NCBI GenBank assembly: GCA_020627535.1
Contig: JAHDGU010000022.1
Coordinates: forward strand, 1 to 47,499
DNA: 47,499 bases
From: Saprospiraceae bacterium
GTDB taxonomy: Bacteria > Bacteroidota > Bacteroidia > Chitinophagales > Saprospiraceae
Reading direction: 5' to 3'
The position numbers were made by a program, and so were the translations under genes. Numbering within the stretch: the first letter of the stretch is position 1; each line of letters starts with the position of its first letter. The notes beneath the pieces were generated by a model. It made no database searches and was not told the origin of the DNA. It saw nothing but the letters and a program-made list of their open reading frames with translations. Positions 33,834 to 43,362 of the stretch are shown piece after piece.

Positions 33834-35249
33834 ATGAGAAGTGTATGGATAGTTGTTCTGTTCGTGCTATTTGTCTTGTCTTGTAAAGAGGAGGAAGCAA
33901 ATGGTGCATCAAGTGTGAGCTCAGATTTTTCGTCAGAGCTTGTCAAGGCCGAGACCCTGCGCTCATGGAAAGCCTACAAGGAGTACGCTTGGGGAGATGA
34001 CGTCTTGCTTCCTTTGAGCAAAGGTGGATTTAACTGGTACGAGGAGTCTCTCGGCATCTCTCCCATCGATGCCTACAGCACACTATCTCTCATGGGTCTG
34101 AAAGAGGAGGCAGCAGAAATCGAAGAATACGTGCTAGCCAAAAACTGGGATCAAGATATCAGCGTACAGGTATTTGAGGTGAATATCCGTATCCTGGGAG
34201 GACTCTTGGCCATGTATCAGATGTCTGGTCGAGAAGAGATTCTGGCCAGTGCGATTGACATGGGAAATCGACTGATGCCAGCTTTCCGATCTCCTACAGG
34301 TCTACCGTATCACTCAGTCAATTTGCAGTCCGGACAGACCTCAGGAAACCTAGGAGAGGGGCTCGGAAATATTGTCAATGTCGCGCAAGCGGCCAGTTAT
34401 CTGGTGGAGTTTGGTATTTTGAGTTATTATGCCAAAGATCCTCAGTACTATCAAGCGGCAAAGAAAGCTACTAGAGCGATTCATGAGAGAAGATCTGAAA
34501 TCGGATTGCCGGGTGACTATATCAATGTCGAGACCGGAAAGTGGACCAATGACTGGCACTACATCCAAGCAGGAGTTGATTCGTACTATGAGTATATGCT
34601 CAAGGCGTCGATCCTCTTTGGAGATCTAGAATTACGGCAGATCTGGGAGGAGAGCTATCTGAAGATCAAAGAGTACATAGAGGAAGATTACAGCGGGAGG
34701 AGATTTTATGCCTGCGTCAATATGCATAGTGGAGAGATTGTAAAACGCTCGGTCTCCCTGTATGATGCATTTTTTCCTGCAGTGCAAATCCTAGCAGGCG
34801 ATACCGCAAGTGCAGAGATGAATATGCAAAGCTGGGATTGGCTATGGGATCAATATGGACTGCTCCCCACAAGGTATCTCTACGACAAGGACTCAGTAGA
34901 GTATGCAAACTCTGAGCTCAATCCTGAGATCATCGAATCTGCTTACTATCTCCATCAGATGACGGGAGAAGAGGACTATCTCACGATGATCAAAAAATAC
35001 TGGAAGGACATCAATGTTTGCTGCAGGGACTCAGTAGCTTTTCATGCGATACACGATGTGAGAGATATGCGCCCCAAGGATTATTTGGCGACCTATTTTT
35101 TTGCGGAAACGCTCAAGTACTTCTATCTCGCTGGACTGGAGAAATCAGACTTTGACATCGAGGACTACATCTTCAGTACAGAGGCTCATCCATTCCGAAA
35201 GGACGCCTTTGAGCCAAGTTTGATTCCTGAATACTTGGGACTTGAGTGA
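33834..35249 (+). CDS. GH47-like glycosidase lipoprotein
   Basis: The 471 aa protein starts with a lipoprotein signal whose lipobox is FVLSC, so it is probably anchored in the outer membrane or periplasm. The mature part has an alpha/alpha-barrel pattern with motifs of class I alpha-mannosidases (glycoside hydrolase family 47): NWYEESLGISPIDAYSTL, LNPEIIESAYYLHQMTG and, near the end, STEAHPF. GH47 enzymes trim alpha-1,2-mannose and are mainly eukaryotic; bacterial members are rare. It may degrade imported mannan fragments or glycoproteins. The ATG at 33834 is chosen over a GTG one codon earlier. Confidence 0.75.
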   Translation: MRSVWIVVLFVLFVLSCKEEEANGASSVSSDFSSELVKAETLRSWKAYKEYAWGDDVLLPLSKGGFNWYEESLGISPIDAYSTLSLMGLKEEAAEIEEYVLAKNWDQDISVQVFEVNIRILGGLLAMYQMSGREEILASAIDMGNRLMPAFRSPTGLPYHSVNLQSGQTSGNLGEGLGNIVNVAQAASYLVEFGILSYYAKDPQYYQAAKKATRAIHERRSEIGLPGDYINVETGKWTNDWHYIQAGVDSYYEYMLKASILFGDLELRQIWEESYLKIKEYIEEDYSGRRFYACVNMHSGEIVKRSVSLYDAFFPAVQILAGDTASAEMNMQSWDWLWDQYGLLPTRYLYDKDSVEYANSELNPEIIESAYYLHQMTGEEDYLTMIKKYWKDINVCCRDSVAFHAIHDVRDMRPKDYLATYFFAETLKYFYLAGLEKSDFDIEDYIFSTEAHPFRKDAFEPSLIPEYLGLE

Positions 35250-35312
35250 CACTTGACCAACTTGCTGACACTCTTGGCAGTCTATCATGGTAGCCACCGA
35301 AGCTAGGCGTAA

Positions 35313-35320
35313 TATATTTG
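35313..35320 (+). promoter_or_regulatory. Candidate -7 promoter element
   Basis: TATATTTG matches the Bacteroidota -7 consensus TAnnTTTG and lies 15 bp upstream of the ATG of the T9SS-exported protein. No convincing -33 TTTG is present at the usual distance, so support is partial. Confidence 0.35.
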
Positions 35321-35335
35321 ATGTAATTCTTATTT

Positions 35336-37174
35336 ATGGCCCTCAGAGTTGTGTTGCTTCTATTGATGTGTTTTCTGTGCAGCTTTGGGCATGCTCAAGA
35401 TCTCTGCGAGGGTAATCTTGGGGTCAATATTTTTGAAGGAGGAGATTTTGGATCAGGTACGGCCAATACCTTGGCGACTGATCCTGGGGTGGCTCCTGGA
35501 TATATCTACGTCAATGGCCTGCCAGATGACGGCTTCTATACCATCACCAACAATACTGGGGCATGGGCCAATATCTGGCCTTCCTGGCTTGAAATAGGAG
35601 ACAACAGTAATGATCCCAATGGTTATATGATGGTCGTGAATGCGAGCTTTGAACCAGGGATATTTTTTGAGCAAAGGATCACAGGCCTTTGTGACAATAC
35701 ACTCTACGAGTTCAGTGCAGATATGATCAATATGATCAGGGATGGAGTCCCAGGTCACATCCTGCCTCGTGTGTCTTTTTTGCTTGATGGTGAGCAGAAA
35801 TTTTCTACAGGGGGTATTCCTCAGACCAATCGATGGAGGAGCTATGGATTTACTTTCGTCACTGAGCCTGGTCAGACAGAGCTCCTGCTCACGCTGCAAA
35901 ATAGTGCGCCTGGCGGCATTGGCAATGACATAGCCTTGGACAATATCTCATTTCGTCCTTGTGGTCCGTCGGCATTTATCAATACGGATAGGAATATTTT
36001 TCTCTGTGAAGATGACAATCAACCAGCGCGACTCACTGCTGATCTTAGTGTGGATGAATTTGCGATTCAATGGCAGACAAGTCGAGATGGTATCAACTGG
36101 ACGGATCTGCCGGATGGGACCCAGGATTTCTATCTCCATGACGTCTTTGATGTAGGTGTCTACTACTACCGATATCTATCGGCTACATCAAATACCAATC
36201 TCGCCAATGAAAAATGCCGAGTACTCTCAGAGGTGATAAAGATTGAAGTCTTACCTCTGGAGTATAGTGAGCAAGCGACCATCTGTGAGGGTACGGCTTA
36301 CAATCATGGAACCCAAGTATTGACGGAGGCTGGTCTGTACACCGAGAGTTTCGTCTCGAGTCGGGGATGTGATAGTGTGGTGATGCTTGATCTCGATGTG
36401 GTGGCCAATGAACTTGAGATGGTCATAGACGCTCTAGGTCCATCATGTGTATCTACTGAGGATGGAAGGATCAATGTGACCACTGTTATCGGCGCCAATG
36501 GAATGGTCATGTACGACATAGATGGTGAATCTACGGGTCGATCATTTTTTGATAGTCTGGGACAAGGGAGATATATTATTGGCGTGCAGGATATCTATGG
36601 CTGTCGAGTCGAGGATACCGTAGATCTGATATCACCAGATGCTTTTATCATCGATGCCGGGCCAGACTTGGAACTGGCTTTTGGTGCGACGATAAATCTG
36701 CAGCTCACGGCCAATAGAGACTTCATGGATGTGACTTGGGAGCCTCCACTATATTTATCCTGTGCAGATTGCGAAGATCCTATCCTTGGTGGAGCGCAGA
36801 CGATCAGCTATATTGTTTCTGCTCTAGATGAGCGTTCTTGTCGTGCTTATGATACACTGCATGTGAGCGTCAATCGTGATGATGTGCTCATCTATTTTCC
36901 CAATGTATTTTCACCAAACGGTGATGGTGTTAATGACCACTTTGGCTTTGGGAGTTTTGGCTCTGTGATCAAAGAGATTGTTCAATTTTCGATCTTTGAT
37001 CGCTGGGGCAATATGGTCTATACAGCCTCAGGAACATCTACTGATGCCATGGCTTGGGATGGGAGATGGAAGGGCCAGGATAGTGAACCAGGAGTCTATA
37101 CCTACGTAGCAGAATTTATCCTTTTGGACGACAGTCCCTATACCAAAAGCGGAAACCTCACACTGCTGAGATGA
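35336..37174 (+). CDS. Secreted protein with type IX sorting domain (type B)
   Basis: The 612 aa protein has a signal peptide (cleavage near GHAQD). An N-terminal beta-sandwich of about 180 residues ends in NDIALDNISFRPCG, and repeated Ig-like or SprB-like segments follow (DLDVVANELEMVIDALGPSC; VQDIYGCRVEDTV). The gliding-motility-associated C-terminal domain is NVFSPNGDGVNDHF then FDRWGNMVY and WDGRW. That last domain directs export by the type IX secretion system and surface attachment. The N-terminal sandwich suggests carbohydrate binding or adhesion. It overlaps murQ by 4 bp (ATGA), an odd coupling between a surface protein and a cytosolic enzyme. Confidence 0.9.
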   Translation: MALRVVLLLLMCFLCSFGHAQDLCEGNLGVNIFEGGDFGSGTANTLATDPGVAPGYIYVNGLPDDGFYTITNNTGAWANIWPSWLEIGDNSNDPNGYMMVVNASFEPGIFFEQRITGLCDNTLYEFSADMINMIRDGVPGHILPRVSFLLDGEQKFSTGGIPQTNRWRSYGFTFVTEPGQTELLLTLQNSAPGGIGNDIALDNISFRPCGPSAFINTDRNIFLCEDDNQPARLTADLSVDEFAIQWQTSRDGINWTDLPDGTQDFYLHDVFDVGVYYYRYLSATSNTNLANEKCRVLSEVIKIEVLPLEYSEQATICEGTAYNHGTQVLTEAGLYTESFVSSRGCDSVVMLDLDVVANELEMVIDALGPSCVSTEDGRINVTTVIGANGMVMYDIDGESTGRSFFDSLGQGRYIIGVQDIYGCRVEDTVDLISPDAFIIDAGPDLELAFGATINLQLTANRDFMDVTWEPPLYLSCADCEDPILGGAQTISYIVSALDERSCRAYDTLHVSVNRDDVLIYFPNVFSPNGDGVNDHFGFGSFGSVIKEIVQFSIFDRWGNMVYTASGTSTDAMAWDGRWKGQDSEPGVYTYVAEFILLDDSPYTKSGNLTLLR

Positions 37175-37992
37175 AAGAAAATTGGCAAAAAATCACTGAG
37201 TCGAGTTCCCTGCATGATCATCTCGAGCAGATGAGTACTCGAGAACTTTTGGAAGCCATCAATGAAGAAGATAAAAAGGTAGCCTTGGCAGTGGAGGAGG
37301 TGATCCCTGCGATCGAAATATTCGTGGCTGCATGCTATGATAGATTTAAGGATGGTGGACGACTTTTTTATCTAGGAGCTGGTACTAGTGGTCGACTGGG
37401 TGTCGTGGATGCATCCGAGATTCCACCCACATTTGGCTATCCTCATGACCGAGTGATCGGGCTGATTGCCGGAGGTGATGGAGCCATCCGCAAGGCAGTG
37501 GAATTTGCTGAGGACGATAAAGAACTCGGATGGCTCAACCTAGAGGAGTATGGTGTCAATGAGATGGATGCTGTCGTCGGTATTGCCTCATCTGGCACGA
37601 CTCCATATGTACTGGGAGCGATATTAAAGTGTAGGGAAAATAATGTGCTCACCGCTGGAATTACCAACAATCCTGACTCGCCACTTGCTAAGTCGGTAGA
37701 GCATCCTCTAGTGGCCGAAGTAGGGCCGGAATTTGTCACAGGAAGTACACGGATGAAAGGTGGTACCAGCCAAAAATTGATTCTCAATATGATATCCACT
37801 TCGCTCATGATCAAGATGGGTAGGGTGCAAGGAAATAAGATGATACATATGCAGCTCAGCAATAATAAGCTTGTAGATCGGGCCGTGAAAATGCTCATGA
37901 GCAGTCTTGGGATCTCTCGACAAGAGTCAGAGCGTCTCATAGATCGACATGGTTCTGTGCATGACGCCATACAAGCCTACAGATCAGCGTAG
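37171..37992 (+). CDS. murQ: N-acetylmuramic acid 6-phosphate etherase
   Basis: The 273 aa protein has the SIS-fold signatures of MurQ: LGAGTSGRLGVVDASEIPPT (68-87), and EFVTGSTRMKGGTSQKLILN in the middle. It cleaves the D-lactyl ether of MurNAc-6-phosphate to give GlcNAc-6-phosphate. It is the step after AnmK in peptidoglycan recycling. The ATG overlaps the stop of the preceding T9SS protein. It is somewhat shorter than E. coli MurQ (298 aa), lacking part of the C-terminal helical region. Confidence 0.95.
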   Translation: MKENWQKITESSSLHDHLEQMSTRELLEAINEEDKKVALAVEEVIPAIEIFVAACYDRFKDGGRLFYLGAGTSGRLGVVDASEIPPTFGYPHDRVIGLIAGGDGAIRKAVEFAEDDKELGWLNLEEYGVNEMDAVVGIASSGTTPYVLGAILKCRENNVLTAGITNNPDSPLAKSVEHPLVAEVGPEFVTGSTRMKGGTSQKLILNMISTSLMIKMGRVQGNKMIHMQLSNNKLVDRAVKMLMSSLGISRQESERLIDRHGSVHDAIQAYRSA

Positions 37993-37999
37993 CTCGGGG

Positions 38000-38383
38000 A
38001 TGAAGTACATCAGATTATACGAGACCACGGATCTAGCAGAGCTAGAAATGATCAAGTCGACACTGCGAAGAGAAGAGATTGACTACAAGGTGCTTTTTGA
38101 GCATACATTGCTTGCAGGTAGTCTGGCAGCGATGGGAAATCATGGTGCCATCTTCGAAGTCAGAGATGTGGATCAGGCACGCGCACTAGAGTTGCTGAGA
38201 TCTCTGGATGTCATTGTCGATATGTCTGCACTCGAGGAGCCTAGTGACTTTGTCAGATGGGTGGATGACACGACGAAAAAAATTCCCGGGATCGCTCATC
38301 TAGATTCTGGATTGAGGCTTTATTTCTTTTTGGCATTCTGTCTGGTCCTCGTCTTTTTGCTTTTTCTTCTCAGTTTGGTATGA
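38000..38383 (+). CDS. DUF2007-type putative signal-transducing protein
   Basis: The 127 aa protein begins MKYIRLYETTDLAELEMIKSTL and includes GAIFEVRDVDQARALELL, the fold of the DUF2007 (PII-like) family. A single C-terminal membrane helix follows (about residues 103-125). Members are small conserved Bacteroidota proteins of unknown role. The ATG at 38000, 7 bp after the murQ stop and preceded by GGGG, is preferred over the frame's first ATG at 37949, which lies inside murQ. Confidence 0.7.
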   Translation: MKYIRLYETTDLAELEMIKSTLRREEIDYKVLFEHTLLAGSLAAMGNHGAIFEVRDVDQARALELLRSLDVIVDMSALEEPSDFVRWVDDTTKKIPGIAHLDSGLRLYFFLAFCLVLVFLLFLLSLV

Positions 38384-38479
38384 GACCTTAAGGCTTATAA
38401 TTGCTTTAGAAACGTCAATCAGTGTTATCCCTATATACTTAGCATATCAAGGATCAAATTTTAGATGTTTTGCAGAGAT

Positions 38480-39322
38480 ATGAAGAGAAGGAAATTTATC
38501 AAACAAGGTATCTTGAGTACTGTCGGCATGGGCATCGCGACAGGTCTTTATACCTGGCAAGTGGAGCCTTTTTGGCTAGAATTTGTGCAGAGAGATATGC
38601 CAATCGCCAATCTGCCCGATACGCTGGTCGGTAAGACGCTCATGCAGATCAGTGATGTGCATGTAGGAAATCGATTTGACTATCAGTACATCATTGACTC
38701 CTTCCAAAAAGCACAAGCATGGATGCCAGACTTGGTCGTGTATACAGGTGATTTTGCGAGCTATGAAAGCTCAGAGCAATTTACGCAACTGGAAGAGGTG
38801 CTGGCCCACGCTGTCAGAGGAAGGATGGGAACCCTCGGTGTGCTGGGAAATCACGACTATGGGATCAACTGGTCTCAGCAAAAGGTAGCGGATAGGATAT
38901 CTACTTTGCTGAGGGATGCGGGTATACGAGTGCTCAGCAATGAACAGGCCGAGGTCGCTGGGATGAACATTATCGGCTTGGACGATTACTGGTCACCAAA
39001 CTTTGCTCCATCCCAAGTGATGAAATACTATGACGCTGCTAAAGCCAATGTAGTTCTCTGCCACAATCCGGATGTCTGTGATCTTGACGTATGGCATGGC
39101 TATCAAGGATGGATTCTATCAGGTCATACGCATGGTGGACAGTGCAAGCCGCCATTTTTGGAAGCACCGGTATTGCCCGTCAAAAACAAGAAGTACGCTC
39201 AAGGCGAAGTTGACCTGGAAGATGGTCGGATGCTTTACATCAATCGAGCTCTAGGCCACTTGTGGCAAGTGAGATTTAATGTAAGACCTGAAATCACGGT
39301 GTTTACGCTTAGAGCAGCGTAG
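38480..39322 (+). CDS. Metallophosphoesterase with N-terminal membrane anchor
   Basis: The 280 aa protein starts MKRRKFIKQGILSTVGMGIATG, a twin-basic Tat-like leader or membrane anchor. The calcineurin-like phosphoesterase motifs follow: QISDVHVG, YTGDFAS, LGNHDYG, LCHNPD and SGHTHGGQ, giving a complete set of two-metal ligands. It resembles YkuE/YaeI-type enzymes that act on lipid A precursors or phospholipids. The ATG at 38480 is favoured over 38465. The gene is monocistronic and convergent with the barrel-protein gene. Confidence 0.88.
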   Translation: MKRRKFIKQGILSTVGMGIATGLYTWQVEPFWLEFVQRDMPIANLPDTLVGKTLMQISDVHVGNRFDYQYIIDSFQKAQAWMPDLVVYTGDFASYESSEQFTQLEEVLAHAVRGRMGTLGVLGNHDYGINWSQQKVADRISTLLRDAGIRVLSNEQAEVAGMNIIGLDDYWSPNFAPSQVMKYYDAAKANVVLCHNPDVCDLDVWHGYQGWILSGHTHGGQCKPPFLEAPVLPVKNKKYAQGEVDLEDGRMLYINRALGHLWQVRFNVRPEITVFTLRAA

Positions 39323-39373
39323 CCGGGAGCAGGCTGTCAAGTCATCAAGGATCGATGCGTCTTCATTGGAGGG

Positions 39374-40828
39374 CTACAGTGAGTAGTAAGCAGAAAGCTG
39401 TATACCGACATGATTTCTCCTTGGGCTCACGTTTTCTGAGAGTTGATTGCTGATGAGATCTTGGCGATAGATACCCTGTAGCTGTAGGTCGACTCTTGAG
39501 ATGCTATACTGTAAACCAGCTCCTACACCTGCGGACAGACCTACTCGCTTGAGCTGCCCTCCAAATACTTCTTGTTCTATACCTGTGCCAATGCCTTTGA
39601 AGCTATCGTTGAATCTCAAGCGCGGTGCAAGCTCTAGCACAGTGCTGAGTGACCACGGTCCGCTGATAGATTTTGTGTATCCTATGCCGATGGGTACGGT
39701 GACAAATTTTTGACGATTCCAGATGCGGTACTGGGAGATGTTTGTCACCTCTTGTGATATTTCACCCATACGAGATATGGAATCTCCTTCGCTCGTGATG
39801 AGAATCTCTACGATGCCATTACCTTGCTCTACATCCATCTTAATGTCTTCTCCTTGTGAGAGGTCATTGTACTGTAGGTAGCCAATGCCAGCGTGAACTG
39901 AAATACCAGACTTCAATTGCTTTCGCAAAATGAGGTCTGTACGAATCATGTCTTCAAGAGTGGTCTCTCTATCGGCGATAAAATATGCATTTGTCTGGGT
40001 GAATAGACCTGTGCCTCCGCGCAGCCCAATTTGCCAGGTTGAAGCTTGATCAAATTTCCTTGCAGGTCTATTGTCACGGCGCTGAGGCATCATAAGTAGG
40101 CTCATATCGAGATCCTGCTCGATCAACTGAAGACCACTGACGGAAGTGAAGAGTTGATTGAGATCAATGGTATTTCTTGGGAGTTTTTCAGTGATTTTGT
40201 CACTCGATTTTGTGACATCAAGACCTAAGTCGAGATCACTTGATGATTGGGCTAAGCCAATATTACTTGAGCTGCTGATTTTATTTTCTTCATCAGTTTT
40301 TGCCTTGGAGAATAGCTTGAAGGAATTTGCTGTTTCTATCGCTAGATTTTCGCTATTTGTTACCGGCGCATTGATTTTTTTCTCAGCGGAGATGGTTTGT
40401 TGGAGATCAGTTTTTGTCAGTGGTTTATTATTTCTCGTCTGTCTGTTTTCTTTGGTTGTTTTGATGTCTGATTGAATATCTTGGCCTAGTGGCTGATGAC
40501 TCGCTCTTTGCTTTTGCTCTAGTGCTCTAGACTCTTGGACAATTGTTTCTTTATCGGCGGATTCTGATTGAGCAAGAAGAGACTCATCGGAGTCAGCAAG
40601 ACTTGTGACTTCAGAGAGTCCTATGGTATGGTGATCGGCAGCAGACCAGTCAGCCAGTCTCCATACAGCAGTTGCGCTCAATAGGAGTAGAGCGCAGCCA
40701 AACCACCACCACCAGATCGGTCGGCGCGATTTTTTTTGTCGAGACTCAAAGTCAGCCCACATCGCATCAGTGTCGATGGGTGAGTCGTAGTCTCTGAGTG
40801 ATTTTATATTAAATCCATTTTTGCTCAT
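39374..40828 (-). CDS. Anti-sigma-like transmembrane protein with outer-membrane-barrel-like C-terminus
   Basis: The 484 aa protein has a short cytoplasmic N-terminus and one membrane helix (about residues 39-60, starting WWWWFG). A Ser/Lys/Gln-rich low-complexity linker of about 170 residues follows, and then a C-terminal portion that looks like a small beta-barrel (LRGGTGLFTQTNAYF to a terminal YYSL). Its start overlaps the ECF sigma gene by 20 bp. That arrangement, a sigma factor followed by a single-pass protein, suggests it holds the sigma factor inactive at the membrane, although the barrel-like end is not typical of an anti-sigma. Family not recognised with certainty. Confidence 0.65.
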   Translation of the reverse strand: MSKNGFNIKSLRDYDSPIDTDAMWADFESRQKKSRRPIWWWWFGCALLLLSATAVWRLADWSAADHHTIGLSEVTSLADSDESLLAQSESADKETIVQESRALEQKQRASHQPLGQDIQSDIKTTKENRQTRNNKPLTKTDLQQTISAEKKINAPVTNSENLAIETANSFKLFSKAKTDEENKISSSSNIGLAQSSSDLDLGLDVTKSSDKITEKLPRNTIDLNQLFTSVSGLQLIEQDLDMSLLMMPQRRDNRPARKFDQASTWQIGLRGGTGLFTQTNAYFIADRETTLEDMIRTDLILRKQLKSGISVHAGIGYLQYNDLSQGEDIKMDVEQGNGIVEILITSEGDSISRMGEISQEVTNISQYRIWNRQKFVTVPIGIGYTKSISGPWSLSTVLELAPRLRFNDSFKGIGTGIEQEVFGGQLKRVGLSAGVGAGLQYSISRVDLQLQGIYRQDLISNQLSENVSPRRNHVGIQLSAYYSL

Positions 40829-41375
40829 AATGCATGGATGGTGTATGTGTTTCGTGAATCAGATCTCTGAGTTTTTGCAAAGCCCGCGTCAACTGCGAAC
40901 GAGATGTACTGTCTTTAATGCCCAAGATCTCAGCGATCTCTATATGTGTATATCCTTCTATGATATTGAGGTTGATGATTGTCCTGTATTTTTCTGGTAG
41001 CTTCTGGAGCATGGCGAGTGCTCGCTCGGCTTGCTCCTGCTTATCGTCTGTCTCATACTGAAAAACAATTCCGTCTGGAAGATTGTCAATCGTATCACTG
41101 GTAAATTTCATCTTGCGCTTCCGCAAAATGTTGATGATCATATTCCTGGCGACTGTATACATCCATGCCTCGACATTTTCATGATTTTCTGGCAGCTTTG
41201 AGAGCTTCTTGAAGATCTGTGCGAAGCTTTCCTGCAAAAAATCTTTGGCCTCTGGCTCATCCTTGGCATAGCGTCGGCAAAGAGTGAGCAAGCGAGGAGC
41301 ATGGGAGATATAGAGCTCTTTTTGAGCGCGTGCTACTCCTCGCTTACAGTCTTGTATGAGTTGATTGGTCGTCAA
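40809..41375 (-). CDS. ECF-type RNA polymerase sigma factor
   Basis: The 188 aa protein has sigma region 2 (EAKDFLQESFAQIFKKLSKL, then AWMYTVARNMIINILRKRK) and region 4 (LPEKYRTIINLNIIEGYTHIEIAEILGIKD), with an acidic linker between. It recognises promoters of a small regulon and is probably auto-regulated by the protein encoded downstream. The start is TTG, 7 bp after the lipoprotein gene's stop; no ATG lies in the right place. It belongs to the leftward operon 43197 to 39374. Confidence 0.92.
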   Translation of the reverse strand: MTTNQLIQDCKRGVARAQKELYISHAPRLLTLCRRYAKDEPEAKDFLQESFAQIFKKLSKLPENHENVEAWMYTVARNMIINILRKRKMKFTSDTIDNLPDGIVFQYETDDKQEQAERALAMLQKLPEKYRTIINLNIIEGYTHIEIAEILGIKDSTSRSQLTRALQKLRDLIHETHTPSMHYEQKWI

Positions 41376-41382
41376 TGAAGCG

Positions 41383-43197
41383 CTATTCTATGATAGTGGC
41401 TAAATATAGACGCCCAAATCCCAAATCTATGTCTGTACCACTCACATCATCCAATAGACCTCCGCTGAAAACAAATTGTATTGGGCTTCCAGGGAGATAA
41501 TCGGTTATGAGTGATCGCTCTCGATCGTATGACATGCGGTCATTATTGCCAGATTGTAAAGGCTTGATTACTCGAGTTGGTTCTCCAGTGATAATGATTT
41601 CGTATGACAATTCAAAATCATTAGTCTGCAGATCATCATCCCAGTCCAAAATCCAAAATCTGTACTGCACGATCGATCCATTTGATTGGTTGTCGTTGAC
41701 GACAAAAATGAAACTTCTGATATCACCACTGTCGATTCTCGTCTCAAAGCTTTCAAATTCGAGATTCACTATTTCTCCTCCCTGATCGATCAGTTGAAAG
41801 TACGCCACATTGGCCCACTCGCCATCACAGGCGGTGATCACTCCGACTTCTGCCTCGTCCGTGACCTCCACTGTGAAGGTTTCGCTCCTGAGATTGGCAG
41901 CTAGATCAATGGCAAAGTACTCAAAGTTTGTCGATCCACAGCTCAGGAGTGAAGCACTGAAACTGCCATCAGCGTCGATCGCGAGAGATACAGCTGAGGA
42001 TGGTGCATCAACATTGCTGATGAATACGCGCCCATCGGTCACAGGCATCCCGTCGCAGTCCACCACAGATCCAGAAATCGTCACTTCTTCACTACTCCCA
42101 TTGATCTGACTAGGATCTATAAATATCTCTTGATCACCGGGTTCAAATGGACCGATCTCATCGGAGTACACAAGCTCACCGCAATCGTCGAATATCTCTA
42201 GGAGCAAGACTTCGCCACTTGGCACCCATCCACAAAATTTTCCCGTTTCATCGAAGTAGGTATAATTGGTCCAGCCATTGGACAGGATTGTGACCTTGAT
42301 CTTGTACTGTGACCAGAGACCCGTGCTGAAACTGATGATGCTACCACAGAGATATGTTGGGTCATTGTCAATGTCACAGTTCCAGAGCGAAAAGTGTGTG
42401 ACTTCACCCACGTATACATCACCCTCTAGTCGAGCACTACCTTCTTCGATCCAGAGGCCTGACTCCGTGTCAAAATGCCAGAGCGGAATCTCCGCTGGAG
42501 CACTAGCGGCGATCTCTTGTGGTACGGCTACCGTCAATGTGGCCGTCCTTGTAGGTTGTAGTTCTTCACCGCTAGGAGACTCGAGGAGCACGTCTACCAT
42601 GCCATAGCTCTGCAGCACTCTGAGATTGTCCTCGTCATTGAGGGCTGTGAGATTGCCTGACATGATCTCTACCAGCTCTGGCGCTGTAGGGTCGATGTAA
42701 TTCATATAGACATTCACCTCTCCAGTGTAGTTAGTTCCATTGGCGGTCTTCACTCCGTCAGGAGCAAACTCCACGGAGGATCCCGTGCGATGTGTGACTT
42801 TGCCACCAGCACTGGCACTGAAGCTTCCTGTCTGCATTTTTTCTTGCATTTGGATGCGGATCTGCATCGTACCAGCAGTCTGCATACTGACTACTGGCGT
42901 CGCGTCAAAGTAACTTGGATGTCTTGCTTTGACCACGATCTTGTTTCTCTCTGTCTCAGTCTCTAGATAGAAGTAGCCGAGGTCATCCGTGGTCGTACTG
43001 ACGCCTTCGATCTCTATGTCGACACCTTCGAGAGCGATGCCGTTTTGATCGACGACATTGCCATGGATGGTGGCCTCGACGATGATCTTGGCCACATCGA
43101 TAGGGCCAGGTTCTGTGAGGTCGATGATACTATCCTCTCGGCATGCACCGAGAGATAGGATTAGAAGTAGGCTAAAGTATTTTAAGAAGCGTGTCAT
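41383..43197 (-). CDS. Lipoprotein with carboxypeptidase-regulatory-like domains
   Basis: The 604 aa protein has a lipoprotein signal with lipobox SLGAC. A carboxypeptidase-regulatory-like domain follows (IHGNVVDQNGIALEGVDIEIEGV), then beta-rich segments, and a second such domain at about the middle (ISGSVVDCDGMPVTDGRVFI). The start at 43197 is chosen over the longer frame at 43266 because the signal sequence begins there. It is probably an outer-membrane lipoprotein facing outward or periplasmic. It sits first in the operon with the sigma factor, so it may be the sensor or a target of that system. Confidence 0.8.
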   Translation of the reverse strand: MTRFLKYFSLLLILSLGACREDSIIDLTEPGPIDVAKIIVEATIHGNVVDQNGIALEGVDIEIEGVSTTTDDLGYFYLETETERNKIVVKARHPSYFDATPVVSMQTAGTMQIRIQMQEKMQTGSFSASAGGKVTHRTGSSVEFAPDGVKTANGTNYTGEVNVYMNYIDPTAPELVEIMSGNLTALNDEDNLRVLQSYGMVDVLLESPSGEELQPTRTATLTVAVPQEIAASAPAEIPLWHFDTESGLWIEEGSARLEGDVYVGEVTHFSLWNCDIDNDPTYLCGSIISFSTGLWSQYKIKVTILSNGWTNYTYFDETGKFCGWVPSGEVLLLEIFDDCGELVYSDEIGPFEPGDQEIFIDPSQINGSSEEVTISGSVVDCDGMPVTDGRVFISNVDAPSSAVSLAIDADGSFSASLLSCGSTNFEYFAIDLAANLRSETFTVEVTDEAEVGVITACDGEWANVAYFQLIDQGGEIVNLEFESFETRIDSGDIRSFIFVVNDNQSNGSIVQYRFWILDWDDDLQTNDFELSYEIIITGEPTRVIKPLQSGNNDRMSYDRERSLITDYLPGSPIQFVFSGGLLDDVSGTDIDLGFGRLYLATIIE

Positions 43198-43362
43198 TTT
43201 GATCTTGTGTTTTGTGTGTGTTTCAAAGATTTCAGGATCCTTACATCTACTATACACAGAGACCATCTGATCGCTGCACAGGATACAGAGATTCTTGCCG
43301 TTTCTATATGACTTTCGTCAAAATGTGCTGCCCACGGCAGCTAGTGGTGCGGCCTTTACAGC

